Shown: positions 30,339 to 43,366 of the stretch, piece after piece | Layout: each line of letters starts with the position of its first letter | Numbering within the stretch: the first letter of the stretch is position 1 | Origin: Exobasidium rhododendri | Lineage: Eukaryota; Basidiomycota; Exobasidiomycetes; Exobasidiales; Exobasidiaceae | DNA length: 64,000 bases | Direction of reading: 5' to 3' | Assembly (NCBI GenBank): GCA_026210745.1 | Contig: CP110630.1 | Location: forward strand, 5,146,001-5,210,000 | The notes under the pieces: generated by a model | Told to the model about the DNA's origin: nothing | Seen by the model: the letters and a program-made list of their open reading frames with translations, nothing else | Databases searched by the model: none | Translations under genes and position numbers: made by a program

Positions 30339-32757
30339 ATGTCAGCCAATCCTAGTACAAGCGAGGCCCCTTCGTCGAGTCGGCAGGAGCAGGACGATGC
30401 AGAGGAGCAGAGTGCTGAACGTGCTCGGTCGAAGCCACCCACGCCAGTTCCCTGGAAGCAGCTCATCGTTGTTCTACTCATGCGACTCGCCGAGCCAATC
30501 TCCTTTTCGCTGATCTTTCCCTTCATCGGTGACATGCTGTGGGACTTGGGAGCAACAGACAATCGCGGCGACATTGGAATGTATGCGGGTATTGTGGTGA
30601 GTAGAGAGAGCATCGTTGCCGTCCATCATCAAGGCAAGCATTATTCTGAAGATGATCCTTGCAGGAGAGCATCTTTGCTGCAGTGCAAACCGTGACTGTG
30701 TGAGTGTGCGTATAGACGACAGACGCCCTTCAGCACTTATCGGCGTCACTCTCATATTCAGACTTCAATGGGGCCGGGCATCGGACAAGTTCGGTCGGAA
30801 GGTAAGTTAGTCGTATCGCAGAGCATCTTTCACGAAGTGCTCACCTTCTTCTATAGCCGATCCTAATCAATGGACTCATCGGTGCCTCAATCTCCACCAT
30901 CCTCCTGGGACTCTCGACCTCGCTACCTATGCTCATCCTCGCTCGATCTCTGTCTGGCGCCTTGAATGGGAACGTCGCCATATTTAAATCAGTCGTAGGA
31001 GAGATGACAGACCGAACAAATGCGGCGAGAGCGTTCAGTTTCTTGCCTCTGATCTGGGCACTAGGAGTTACCGTGGGTCCCTTGTTAGGCGAGTAAGAAG
31101 AGAGCAAGAGAGCAGGGGAGGGGTCCACATGTTCACTAAAGCTGCAATTCTTCTTTTTCCCAGGCGGCTACCTCTCTCAGCCCTCGAAAAAGTACCCGTT
31201 CCTATTTTCCACAAGAGAAGATGGTCTGCTAGCGCTCAATGGCCTATGGGAGCGATACCCTTACTTCCTGCCATGTGTCGTCAGTGCGACAATCACCTGG
31301 TGTAGTATTATGCTAGGGATCTTCTTTTTGGAGGAGACGTTACCAAGCAAGGTGGTGCAGACTCCATCGTCAGTCGGAGGAAAGAAGAAGGCTACAGAAC
31401 AGACAGCTCTCTTGTCCGCATCAAACCATGCGAGATCCTATGACAGCACAGCACCACGACCAGCAAGTATAGCCACTGCCAATACGCAGCATTCAACAGA
31501 TGCTCCCCTGAACAGAGAGCCTTCTCGCTCCTTCCATCAACCTTCCCGAAAGAGGTCAAGGATGTCACTGGGACGAGTCCAAAGCTGGACCAGTGGCTTC
31601 ACCCCTACACAAAGTCGAGATGCAAGCCCGGCCCGTCAGGAGGACAGACAAACGACGAGACAGGACTCTACTGTAGTCGAGCAGACATCTCCGCTTAGCT
31701 CGGAGGGGGAAGGGGATGACAGCGGTATCATTGGACTGTTAAAGATTGCTCATATTCGAGACATCATGCTCAGCTACGCCTTTCTTAGCTTGACAAGTGT
31801 TGCTTTAGACTCGGTGCAGGTGCTTTACTTTGTGAGTGGCTGTCCATTCGGGTGTCTTTCCTTTCTTCAGCTGAAGTCGACCTGCATCGCATCATTAGTG
31901 GGAACCCATCACACTGGGTGGCCTGTCCTTTCCGTCTACCATTACCGGCACATTCCTTTCCGTTTCTGGCGTATTTGGCGTCTTGCTGCAATTGACGGCC
32001 TTTCCCTACTTGCAACGACGGGTGGGGACGTTACGACTTTACACAGTCTGTCTTTCTGCCTTTCTCTTCGTTCCTCTGATTATGCCTTTGGCCAACTTGG
32101 CTGCGAGAAAGGGACTCAAGGGAGAAGAACATGAAGATGGCTTTGAGACCGACGTAGAGCCAGCTTTCAAGGTCCTCGTCTTTGTTCTTGTCGCATCTGC
32201 CATGGCAATGAAGACGATCGCAGTCATGGCATTGTGAGTTTTCAGAGATGCTGTCGAAGGAAAGAAAAGGCAGTCCGTCATCTGACAACTCACCTCTCCT
32301 CTCCTCTCCTCAGCTCTTGCAACATCATCCTTGTCAATCAAGCAACCGCTCTTGCCCCGGGAGCACAGTTGGGAACACTCAATGTAAGAGAGCCAAAGAT
32401 GCGACCTTTGTGCAATGCACTGACACAACCACTTCCTACAGGGCCTGGCACAGATGTCGTCTTCGCTCATGAGGGCAGTAGGGCCGGTGAGTGACAAATA
32501 GGAAGAAAGGAAGCGAGCTCATTTGTGTGTAAAGGAAACTTACTAGCCTCCTCCTCTACACACATCTCCGACAGTATGCTGCTTCCAGTCTCTTCGCAGT
32601 AAGCCTCACCAAACATCTCGTCGGCGGATACCTGATATGGATCATCTTGTTTATCATAGGTTTAGGGGGAGTGGTCGTGACGTCTACGCTCGCCGATGTA
32701 GAGAAGATGATTGATCGAGGTGAGATCGACGAGGACGCCGCCAATCCTAGGGGTTGA
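30339..32757 (+). CDS. MFS transporter, DHA1 family, ZIFL1/tetracycline-resistance type
   Basis: Nine exons: 30339..30596, 30665..30699, 30762..30801, 30857..31088, 31164..31831, 31899..32233, 32314..32383, 32442..32486, 32575..32757; 621 residues. The protein starts with a disordered Ser/Glu-rich tail, then TM1 (LAEPISFSLIFPFIGDM), motif A (QWGRASDKFGRK), ARSLSGALNGNV and IWALGVTVGPLLGGYL. A cytosolic loop of about 145 residues (about 244-388) is followed by the second six-helix half. It is probably a proton-coupled exporter of the plasma or vacuolar membrane; the substrate is unknown. The fourth intron (31089-31163) makes sense only with a GC donor (TTAG|GCGAGT); a GT donor four bases on breaks the frame. 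Confidence 0.88.
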
Positions 32758-33125
32758 TACCTCTCCCCTTGAGAGTCTCTTGACGGGAAAGGGGAGAGCC
32801 TATCTCCATCCGTCTTGCTGTGCTGAGATCGTCGCTCGCACGCAGCCCTTTGATACCATTAGCACAATACGTGTCATGCCTCTTGATTTGTATTATAAAA
32901 ATCATCACGAATAGGAAGGTCGATCACTTGCTCGTTGCGTGTGTGTATATGATGTATTCACACACTTCGCTCAAACGACTTCTCAATTTGATCAAACCAC
33001 GATAAAAATAAGCATTTAATAGTGAACAAGGACGGTATCTAAAACGGTGACATAGAGGTGAAACAAAGACAATCCGAAGGAGAGTGGAATACATGCAAAG
33101 GGAAGAAGGCGGAGGACAAGATCAT
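32758..33125. other. Convergent 3' ends of the MFS gene and the sulfate permease gene
   Basis: About 370 bases, AT-rich between 32880 and 33030. No gene is seen. It should hold both polyadenylation regions. Confidence 0.4.
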
Positions 33126-35654
33126 CTACTTCTTTTGGTAGAAGACTTTCGTATTCGTGGCAGCAGCAAGGGCAGCAGAGATGTCCAGGTGGAAGAATGG
33201 AGTCAAGTCGTGATTCCAGATGATGGGGACACTGACCGAGCTGTCATATGCCAACTCATCTCGACCGAACGACTTGCGACTTGACTTTTCAAGGGAAGAA
33301 GTGGATGCAGAGTCATCGTCTTCCTCTGCCCGCTCAATCTTGGGAACAATTTCGCCCTGCGTATCGGCAGCGTTTCCTTGTGCTCCACTCTCAAGGTCAT
33401 CGTGAGTGGTGCGCTGTGGTTTCCCAACAGGGACGTGCTCATGGATGGTATCTTTGGCTCCAACGACAGGTGCGAATTCAGAGTATGCTCTTGTGGTCCT
33501 GCCTGTTCCAAAGCCAGCCGCCAGGAGACCTCTTCGGATCCAAGGACTGGTGATGCTTGTGAAATAGAAGTCAACGTGTTCTCCGGTGTACCTCTCGACG
33601 GCCTGTCTGACGTCTGCGAGACATTGAATCGAGGTGGTGTCGACGTGGCTGACACTGCTGAAATCAAAGATGAACGCCTTCAAAAGTGGTCTGGGATCTT
33701 CCGTGTGGTCTTTGTCGTAAGAGTTCTGCTCTTGTGCGTTGATCTTTCTGTTGGCCAAGCCACAAGACAGGACCTTACCAACTGATCGGAAGATTGGGTT
33801 GATAGGGCCTGGGTCATTCCAGGGTCGATCGCCAGGTCGTTTGTACAGCGAACTGTTGCCAGGTCGGGTCACTTCGTGGATCTTGTCAACAAAGACATCA
33901 GTCAAGTGAGAGGCATTGGGGTATGTGAAGGCTTCTTCGAATCGGTAGATCAAGATTCCAGGGGGCGGGGCATCGACGCGGATGGAAGGATCACGTAAGC
34001 CGTCCTTGTCGTCCAACGGCACAAAGACGTCTCGACTTGACACTTCTTGGTCTGACTTGCGATCTGATTGTCCGTAGTGAACACGGACCGATCCAAGCCA
34101 TCGTCCACGAGGTCGCGCGATTCGGATCAACAGAAGGGCCAACGAAGCGCCGACGGATGTGTAGATACCGTTTTCGATACTTGAAAAGACACTGACAAAG
34201 ACGGCTGCCAAGAAGATGATGAATTCGAAAGGACTGACGAGCCAGAATCGGTACGTCAGGGAGAGTGGAGCCATCAAGTCACCTACAGCGTGAATGATGA
34301 CGGCGGAGAGGACGGCGTTGGGGATCCAGTAGAATGCACCAGTGACGGCATACAATGCAACGACGACGACAACAGCGGTGACCCATCCAGCCAACGGCGT
34401 TCGTACACCACTCTTGGCTTTGATGGCAGATCGACTGAATGAACCAGTAGCAGGGTAAGCGCCAAACGTAGGTCCAACCAAATTTGTCACTCCGATGGCG
34501 ATCAGTTCTTGGTTAGGTTGAATCTTGTAGTTGTTTAATCTTCCAAACGATTTACTGATAGCAATGTGCTCTAAGAGTAGGACAATGACTGAAACAGGGA
34601 TCTGACTTCCCATGGCAGAGAAGAGTTCGGTAGAGAGTTCGGGTTGACCAATGTGTCGGAAACCGCTTGGTACAGTCTTGATAAGACTGATTGGGATCTT
34701 CTTGGTAGGAGTGTGCCTGTAAAGAGCATACGAAGCCGCCGTGAGGATGATGATGATGAAGGCATTTCGGAAGACGGAAATGAAGAAGCAAACCCTTTGA
34801 AGCTTAGGATAGGACCTTGGAATTCGATTGCAAAGGTAACGAATTCCATATAGGAACACCAGTGTGCAAAGACCAAAGGCCGCGTCCAGCTGAGTTCGAG
34901 GAAGGCCTTTGAGTGTATCGATGACGACTTTATAGGAAGCCGGACCGTTGGTGGTGACGCCGGAGATACCCATCAACTTGGGTACTTGACCAGCAGCGAT
35001 GGTGAAAGCGCTTCCAGTCATGAAACCGGCAACGGCAGGTGCAGGGATGAACTCTACGATCCAACCAATGCGCAACAATCCAATACCGAGCGTGACGACA
35101 CCACAGATGAACGCCAATGCCGACGCAATGACGGGTGCGCTGTACTTGGTACCATGTTCCGCAACGACGTGTCGAATGACGTTGGCAGTCTGAAGAGACA
35201 TGACGGCGACCGGTCCAATGGTAACGTCTTTGGAGGTAGCAAACAAGACGTAGATGACAACTCCCACAAAGGAAGAATAGAGACCATATTCGACGGGAAG
35301 CAATGCAATAGTAGCGTAAGAGAGTGATTGAGGAACGACGACAAGGCCGACGGTGAAACCAGCGATGAGATCACCGATAGCCCATTGTAAATTGTACGAC
35401 AGAATCCATTTCGTAAAGGGGAAAAGTGCATCAAAGTAGTTGACAATCTTTTGACCTGGGTGATTAAAGGTGTCCTTCAACCAGTCTGCGCTGCTGACAA
35501 AGGGGACTCCGAGTCGGTTGGCCTCGGTGGCATCATAATCGACGGCCTTCTTCCATGCCTTTTCGGGAAAGCTTCGATGTGTTGGTGTCGAGGCGTCCTT
35601 GAAGTCAGTAGACTCTGCCGCATGGTGCTGGCGTTTTTTGAAGAAGGAGGCCAT
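33126..35654 (-). CDS. SUL1: SulP sulfate permease with C-terminal STAS domain
   Basis: Single exon, 842 residues from the first ATG (35654); a longer frame upstream has only non-ATG starts. After a 75-residue cytosolic N-terminus come the SulP membrane domain (about 75-540; QWAIGDLIAGFTVGLVVVPQ, YGLYSSFVGVVIY, DVTIGPVAVMSLQ, GSFSRSAIKAKSGVRTPLAG) and a STAS domain (about 590-800, containing FIFDFSSVSHVDTTSIQCL). The length matches yeast Sul1/Sul2 (about 859-893). It brings sulfate into the cell by proton symport at the plasma membrane, which feeds assimilation. The last 70 residues are acidic and Ser-rich. Confidence 0.93.
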   Translation of the reverse strand: MASFFKKRQHHAAESTDFKDASTPTHRSFPEKAWKKAVDYDATEANRLGVPFVSSADWLKDTFNHPGQKIVNYFDALFPFTKWILSYNLQWAIGDLIAGFTVGLVVVPQSLSYATIALLPVEYGLYSSFVGVVIYVLFATSKDVTIGPVAVMSLQTANVIRHVVAEHGTKYSAPVIASALAFICGVVTLGIGLLRIGWIVEFIPAPAVAGFMTGSAFTIAAGQVPKLMGISGVTTNGPASYKVVIDTLKGLPRTQLDAAFGLCTLVFLYGIRYLCNRIPRSYPKLQRVCFFISVFRNAFIIIILTAASYALYRHTPTKKIPISLIKTVPSGFRHIGQPELSTELFSAMGSQIPVSVIVLLLEHIAISKSFGRLNNYKIQPNQELIAIGVTNLVGPTFGAYPATGSFSRSAIKAKSGVRTPLAGWVTAVVVVVALYAVTGAFYWIPNAVLSAVIIHAVGDLMAPLSLTYRFWLVSPFEFIIFLAAVFVSVFSSIENGIYTSVGASLALLLIRIARPRGRWLGSVRVHYGQSDRKSDQEVSSRDVFVPLDDKDGLRDPSIRVDAPPPGILIYRFEEAFTYPNASHLTDVFVDKIHEVTRPGNSSLYKRPGDRPWNDPGPINPIFRSVGKVLSCGLANRKINAQEQNSYDKDHTEDPRPLLKAFIFDFSSVSHVDTTSIQCLADVRQAVERYTGEHVDFYFTSITSPWIRRGLLAAGFGTGRTTRAYSEFAPVVGAKDTIHEHVPVGKPQRTTHDDLESGAQGNAADTQGEIVPKIERAEEDDDSASTSSLEKSSRKSFGRDELAYDSSVSVPIIWNHDLTPFFHLDISAALAAATNTKVFYQKK

Positions 35655-37132
35655 TATGACACACAGCCTTCTGTTGGACAGGTGGATGGGGGGGGGGAGA
35701 GAAGGAGAGGTAGGTGCAAAGAGAAGGGATGTGGTCAAGCTGACAGGTGTGGTTGTGATCCTTCTTTTATATCAAATTTTCCCCTACACCAAAGTGGCAA
35801 GGCCGACTTTCTTCCTTTCTTCGCAAGACCTGTCGCTGCGAGTAATCGGCTAAAATGGTGAATGCTTTTCTCAGGCACAAGTGCGAAATTGGAGATTGGT
35901 TGTGAGAGAAGGTGGCAAGGGCCTAGATTGAGATGATGTGGTACTCCTGCTCTTCTAGTCAGGTAAGGCAGACGTGATACTGACTGTTCGCCATTCATTT
36001 ACCTTACCTTTTTCTTTGCTGTAGTCAGTATCGAATTGCGTGACAGGTGCGTCCTATTTTTCGACCTTACCTCTTCCTCGTCGTGCAACACTACGAATAG
36101 GTACGGGAGCTCAGGAATTTCCTCCCTCCCCCTCTGCACAGCACACCTACAGAGTGCCGAGGACCGAAAATAGGGACGCAAGACCGACTTTCTTCCCCCT
36201 TTTGATGAAAATTTTTATTTTCTTTGCGAAACATCTCAGAATGGCGACATCCATCGCGGACGTTCGGTGTGGAGAAGTAAACAGTTTGTAGTGGTCGTCA
36301 TCGGGGCAATACAACAATTACACGATCAGATATTTTTCTTTCAAAAAAGTATTCTTTTAATGTTCCGGCAAGATGCAGAAAGGAAAGCTATCAGGGTTCA
36401 GTAGCGTCTATGGAGCGAGCACGCCATTTCAGGCGCTTGGCAGGCAATGCGCCCGAGGCAAAGGTGTAATCCGAGATCGTAGAATTCATATTCTCTGACC
36501 TCCGCAAACGCAGACCCTATAAGGACATGGCGTGGAGTATGCTCGTCCCTGCTGTAAGCGTCAGCAAAGAGGTTTGTTGAATACAGCGGCTCGAGGACGA
36601 TAAAAAGGTACAGACATGATAACAAGGTGACGAATTAGCGGGTCGTCTTCGCAAGGCGGCCATTGCATGACTAGAGAGATGCCGCGCCGGCCCTGAGATG
36701 GTGCAATTTTCGATGCGTATGGGGAGTCTAAAGAAGTGATCAAGATAGACTTAGTTACCTTTTTCATACCCGATAATGCTGCTAGCAAGAGGATGGCCTG
36801 TCAGAAGATGCAGGGAGAGGGCCAATTTATCTCCTTCCGAGCGACGCAGTCTTGCAGACGCCACCGATAAGAGTACATAGATTACACACCACCCGGGCAG
36901 ATCTTGGCCTTCCCGTTCAAAGCCTGGAGCGGAGTAATGGCGTGCTAATCATCATACAGAGGCTTGATGGTGCAAAGCGGAGCTACAATTGAAAACAAGG
37001 TTACGGGGCTAGATACTTTACATTTGCTTGGGGGGACAATTTGTTCGTGTGGCTATCGAACCTTTCCTCCCGGACCACGCTCGCTCACGACGAGTCCTCT
37101 TTCCTTCGAAGGTCAACTACAGTGTCCCTTCC
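35655..37132. other. Intergenic region between the sulfate permease and DOP1
   Basis: About 1.5 kb, the promoter side of the permease and the 3' side of DOP1. The word CCGACTTTCTTCC recurs near 35804 and 36183. No gene is supported; short frames lack family features. Confidence 0.4.
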
Positions 37133-40100
37133 TCAGACGGATTCCTCAGACGGAAAAAGATCGCTCTCTATGCTTTGCTCCACCGCTCGCCAATCTATCG
37201 CCTCTCCACAGTCGTACGTCTCTTGAAAGGTAGACAGACTGATATTAGCAAAAAATGGTTGCAGTGACTCAATCTTCGGAATGACGGAGCCCATCTGAAT
37301 CAGTCGAGGCTTTCTCTTGATGGTCAGATGGGTGGTGGTATTCTCGATACTTGCAGCGGCACCACCACCACCACCAACGGCCTTTAGCTGTTGATTCGCC
37401 GCCGATGCCCTTGATGTGGATGGCTTTGCAGTGATGTTTCCGTGTTGTTGCTTTTCTGTGAGGGCTACCGCCATCCGATCGAGGATGGAATCAGAAATCC
37501 AATCCTTTGCTGGGTACACAACATCCACGGTATCTGTAATGAACAGCCACTGATGAATTTGAAAGTCGTCCGTTTGCAATGTCAAGAGCAAATCTAAGAA
37601 TTTGGAAGCAGAGAATACCAATTGAAGTGCATCGGAATTGTCGCTCGGCGGTTCCTCTAGACAAGCTTCCAACAGTCTCATTAGTTCGGTGATGATGACT
37701 GGCCAAAGTCCACTAATCTGTCTGGTAGAAAAGCGAAAGAGTAAGACGCGAAGGCAAAGGTACACTTCACTGCCCACTGGATCAGATGAGCCGTTCCTGA
37801 GTAGATCCACCAACTTTTCTTGCAAGAGAGGCAACTGGGTCAGCCAGTGATCCTTTTCCGACGCATAAATTAAGTACGTTATTCTTCGAAGGTTTGTAGA
37901 TCGACTCAAGGTTTCTGCTTCCCGGTTTGTGAAAATGTTGCTGGAAGGTATAGATGTCACCTTGCTCACTAGATCTACGAACCTTTCCTTGTCACTATTG
38001 ATCAGTGCGCATACGATCGTTCGCCACTGTAGACCAGCTTCCAATCGCATGTGAAAGAACCTTTGATCTTGAAATACATCGGCCACTGTGTTCTTCCAAG
38101 CCTTCACTGTTCCCGGCATCCTTGTTACCTCATCTAGCAGCTTTAAGATCGCAGTAGGAAGATCGATAGTCTTTCTCTTCTGACGCAAGGCAGGCGAGAT
38201 GATGTAGTACACAATGTTGGTACAGATCGTCAGGACTTTGTCTTGATCCACGCCGAATTTGCGTAGGGCAGGCAACGCTCGACTGCCGAGGTACTCGTTG
38301 ATCGACTCAATCAGGAGGGCACTTGACGATGACGATGACAAGTCTTGCAGGGACGCGCTCAACTTTTCCTCGACGGCGGCGCCAGTGTGATTACTACTGC
38401 CACCGTCTTCCTCTGCGTCTCCGTCGTCCAATGCCAAAGCTCTTCTTCCGATCCAGTTGGTCTGCTCGAAGCTCTTTCCAGCGATCAGGATGTTGAAGTC
38501 ACATAGCTTGAGGTAATTATCAACGAGTTCACGTTTCATTCGCTTGTCCTCATGCCCACCGGCCGTTGCCGTACCGCTCGACGAAGAAGCGCCAAAGATC
38601 TTTTCCCCGGTGACGGTGAAGCTGCGCAAGACTGGGTACATTTGTGCCTTGTGAATAGTGTTGTTGTGGATGATGTCCTTGACCAGCATGATGACGACGG
38701 GCCACACTTGCACGGAAGCAACATGATCCAATCGATCAAGGTACGCTTCCCAGAATGACAACAGTACATAATCAGAGACGATCGGCGTGAATGACTTCTT
38801 ACTCTGCACCCGATCACTTCCCATGGAGCCAGAAATAGTCGTCCGAGTGGAGATGACATCGCACAAAAACGTAACAACGATCTGCGCACTTGGTGCCAGT
38901 GTGGAGAGGATGTCGAACGTGCCTTCCATCCCTCGAGTGTCCATCCCTGTCAACGCAGTGTTGTACAATGCATCGTTGGCTCCCTGCAGCTGCACCTTCT
39001 TAGAACCACCTGCAAGATTCCACGAATCAATCAAGGATTCCACCACTTCCCCTGAGTTGTTCCGATAGATTTTTTCGAGAGAACGTCTGCACCTGGATTT
39101 GATACGAGGATTGATGACCTCCAGAGATTGCTGTCGAGCTTGTCCGCTTGCCATGCTCACTTCATTTTCACTTGAGGCGACCCAGATTGCGTGCAAGGAT
39201 TGAATGGTGTGATGAACGGATCGAAGGATGCTATTGGAGGACAACGACATTGTGGAAGGTGCAACACTACTGACCGGTGTCGACACCACATCCCCTTGAA
39301 AGACGTTGCTGAACACGCTAATCAATCCAGCAGATTCGCTCTTCTCTGTGGAAGTGGCGGTGATGGGCGTTTGCGATCCTTCTACCAACGTATCGGCAGA
39401 ATCGAGGCATTGCAAGAGAAGGCGTTCACTGATGTTCATGAGTGAAATCAAGTCTGCCTCTGTGATTTCACTGTGCACGTTGGGTGCCGTGGTGAGAAAA
39501 GTAGACCTCAGCTCCGTCATGGACTGGACAAGCAGACGGCAGACTGTCTCGTTGAGTGGCAAGAGCAGGCTAGTCAATGCTTTGCGATAGTAAGGCACAA
39601 TATTGAGAATGAAGTCACTCCAGTAGGACAAGACTGATCGGTTGCTCTTCCTTGTGATGCCTTCCTTGATGTCAATGAAAAGAAGCTGATTGGGCGGGGG
39701 GTGATCTCGTATGCTGCCACTTTCTGAGGATGTCTTTGCTCTAATCACGCTGTGAAGAGCTTGCAGGAGGCTAATCTGCACGTCCAACTCCGTCCTCTGT
39801 ATACTGACGTAAATTCTTTCTAGCAGCGCTCCTTCTATTTCGTTCAACCAATTTCCTTGCAGGTTTCCTCTAGAAGTCAGCGTCTGGAGCAGCTCGGTAG
39901 AGGTAGTGTGCATCATCGTGAAAGACTCTGCGTAGGGAGTCGAGGAAGCTGCATCACTTCGAACGAAGAGCAACAGGTTCTTCAACAACGCCTGAAGATA
40001 CGTCGCGTCGGCTTCCTGTCCACCAAATGCCACTACTACGCTCTTAAATTGGGATCGCTTCACCATCGTACTTCGGATCGCCTTGACGAAGCCCTGGCCG

Positions 40101-43033
40101 CCCACTTTGGCAAGATGCAGCATCATCGTCGAGGCGAACAAGACCATCTCGTGATCAAAGGCGTTGCTGTATTCGTAAAAGTCGAAAGATCTGTCCTTGA
40201 ACTTGATCTGGTGTGGAAGGCGACGTATTCCTGACGTAGCAATGATGTGCAGCAGTGGATCTAAGAGAAGCGTGTATCCTCGAATGTTCGATCTCAACCA
40301 CTTCTCAGAAGCTTGCCTTTCCATCCAACTCGTCGAACGTAAGCCGTCCAAGATGCGAAAGAGTGGTTGTGTGACTGATGGACCGGCTAGCCTTTCCTCG
40401 GTGGAATACTGCCAGATTGTGCCCAGTATTTCACGGCTCATTTGACGATCATCGCTCGCCAAACCAGTCAAGCCTTTGCAGAGAAGGGTCTCAATGTACC
40501 TCCCCTTTGCCAGGTCTTCCACTTCCCAGAGGAGCTCAACGGTACGGACGTGAAACGAAGACCACTGCTCGCGCAAGAAGAAGAAGAGCTGATGTGGGAA
40601 GAGGATGGACATAGATTTCGCTTCTCAGGTCAGGAGGTGTGGATAATAACGACGGCCTCATCCACCATCAGAGCACTCGATGCAACTCACTTTTCCCAAT
40701 ACGACTGAAACAAGTCGCTGATGACCAAGCTCGATTGAACTGTCCAGTGCTCTACACCTTGCTCCCTCCACCATGGCGGTGGAGAATGCTTCAATCTCGT
40801 CAAAGTGCTGTGCTGCTTGCAACGCTGGCAGACACGATTGAGTGGCCCATTCATCTGCTTTCCACGGGACCTTGTCTTGCTTTCCCTCCGTTGTCAGATC
40901 GACGGTGGAGTCAAGTACTCGAAGTAGTTGCGAAAGTAGCTGCAGTGACGAGACCCTGACTTGCTCGTCCTGAGATATCTCTGCACACATTGTCAGGAGG
41001 TTCTTCTGTGTCTGCGGATGCTGGAAGCCGATGTACCGCTGTGCTGCTTCATCAGTGTTGTACGAGTCTGCCTCGTAGAAGGAGGTAGCGTGTTCCACAA
41101 ACGTCCCTCCGATCAAGCCCTGGCCATCGATCCGACTAAATACGCGCTTGGGTATCAGCCCAAGCAAATCTCTTGCCAGTGTGATGGCATCGTTCGTCAC
41201 TTTGACGTCTTTGCATCTATGTAGTAGTTCAATCACGATGGACAAGAGAATGGGTAAGTGAATCTGCCTGCTCTCCTCATCATGCACTCGGAACGACTTG
41301 AGAACAAATCGTAGGAGGAGGATAGCCGAGAATGGCGTCTCTTTCGCCTCTGACATTTCTCCTTCGTCACCGATGAGCTCCTTCTTGATGGCATAATAGA
41401 ATTGTCGATATGTTGCAAATGGATCAACTACTTCGAACAACATCTTTGCTGTGGTGGTAATGTCGGTAGCGGTTGCTTTGAGACTGTTCTGTCCGACGAC
41501 CGACACATCTTCGATCCCGCTCAACTGCACTTGAAGCGACCGAAAGACGTCCAAGATCAAGGCACTTGTCAGTGGTTGACCTATACTCCACTTGTCTAAG
41601 AGACTGACAAAGATCTTAAAAGGTCTTTGCCTTTCATTGCCTTCCAGTTCTCGAAGTTGTGGTTCTACTTGCGACAAGGGGGTCTTGATGAGTTCTGATT
41701 GCAACGCCAATCTCGAGAGCTGCTGTGCATAGTCCTCAAAGTACTTTTGTTGAGTGGGTATGTCCTCTGAAGGCCCTAGTATCCATGCATATAAACGTCT
41801 GTTCAGACTCAAGTCTCTCCGGAGAACGACTGCAAGCGCGGCTTTGATCAGTCGGACTTTATCCTCATGCCGCACATGCTCTTTCCAGGTCAACGAGTCT
41901 AGTCGAAGATGGGTGACTAGGATGTCCAAAGCTGCCCTTCGTACTAGCAAGATCGTTTCATCTTCCAAAGCAGACGCAAACCCTCTTACTAGTATCCCAA
42001 GATCCAAACCTACAAGAGATTCGACGTCGCTTGACGTTCCGTCAATCTCCGTTCCGTTCAAGCGATGGAGCCGACGCGAAAGGTAATTGAGTGAGGCCAG
42101 TCGAGACGTTGGGGAGCTGATTAGAATCATGAACAGATTCTGAAGAAAGAAGGGGTGCCCAACACTCTCTTTTACACGATCCAGTAACCGAATGACTCGG
42201 TCAAAAAACTCGTTCGTATCTTCTTCCAGTCCAGGCAACGTCGCTAGTAGAAACGATCTCGTAGCTGGCCTCAGATCCTTTCCTAATGCAAGATAGTGTC
42301 GCTCAAATATGCTAAGAATGATCGGCTTCACGCTGGTCGATGCGAATTGGAAAAATGGCAGCAGTCCAGGCGTCCAGATCGATAGGTCCCTCCTCAATCC
42401 TTCCGAACCAATGACAGTCAAAATATGCTCATACACGTCTAATGCTCGCTGATGTACGCCAGATGGCAGTGCTGGATTTAGACACTGAGACAACCTCTTT
42501 GCCACAATGAGCTTCCGCGGGATAGCATTGAAGTTCGTCGAAAGTTGAAATGTCTTGAGCAGTCTACTCAGAAAGGCGATGAAATCTGCCCATTCACTGA
42601 CATTTTCGAACGTGGCTAGACTCTTATCGACCGAAGCAATGTACCTCTTAAATTTGACATCGGACTGCAAACCCTTCTCTGACTGCACTGCCCATGCTTT
42701 CTCTGCCCTTTTGGCAGCATTACTCTTCCAGAGCTCGCTGTCTGCAAGATTCTCTGCGTCTGCCGCACTAGCCACTGCTTTTCCACTGTGATTCACACCG
42801 GCCGGCGCTTTCCTGTCTGTCGATGATGATGGTGTAGAATGTGGCGGTACTATCGCTGCTGCACTGGCTGTAGATGGTCTTGATGACGCTGTAGGTTTTG
42901 AGAGATGGGCGGAAAGCTGCGAAGACAGGGAAGAGGAGGAAGACTTCGGTCTAGCCACATGAGCAGGAGACGAGGATAGGAGGTGAGGTTCGTGTCCTGT
43001 TCCCTTGCTGCCTTTTGGGCCGGTACCAGACAT
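37133..43033 (-). CDS. DOP1: Dopey/Dop1 leucine-zipper-like endosomal-Golgi traffic protein
   Basis: Complement of join 37133..40588, 40691..43033; 1932 residues, similar to A. nidulans DopA (about 1900). The intron has GTGAGT and CAG ends. The N-terminal Dopey domain is clear: KRYIASVDKSLATFENVSEW, IPRKLIVAKRLSQCLNPALP, GVHQRALDVYEHI. The EVVDPFATYRQFYYAIKKEL and WSSFHVRTVELLW segments are also family-like. The rest is helical repeat. Dop1 works with the flippase partner Mon2/Neo1 in traffic between endosomes and Golgi and affects morphogenesis. The first 90 residues are Ser/Ala-rich and disordered. It is divergent from EXO84. Confidence 0.93.
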
Positions 43034-43366
43034 GGCGAGATCGTCCCCGTCCCTCTCCTCTTCTCCTTCTAAGCCTCTGATCGTGCTTCACCCGCGTATA
43101 CCTTACGATGGCGTGTCGGTAGAGACACCGATAGTAAGTGTTGCACCAGATGATTGGCAGCTTCGAGTTCAATTCCTGCATTCACTCACACAGTTCAAGC
43201 TCAAGCTCATCTTCAGATCCGTTTTAGAATAAAGTTACGCACGGGCCCACGTGAACCGGGTGCGACGATGGTGAATGGATGGGGGGCCTTGAGCTGATCC
43301 TGCTTCACTCCTCTACCACCCACCTCTCCCGTCCACTTGAAGGTGGTGGAAAGGTCTTTTGTCAAC
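43034..43366. promoter_or_regulatory. Divergent DOP1/EXO84 promoter
   Basis: 333 bases between the two ATGs. A CACGTG core is at 43248-43253 in GGGCCCACGTGAACC. The region is compact and probably shared by the two genes. Confidence 0.45.
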
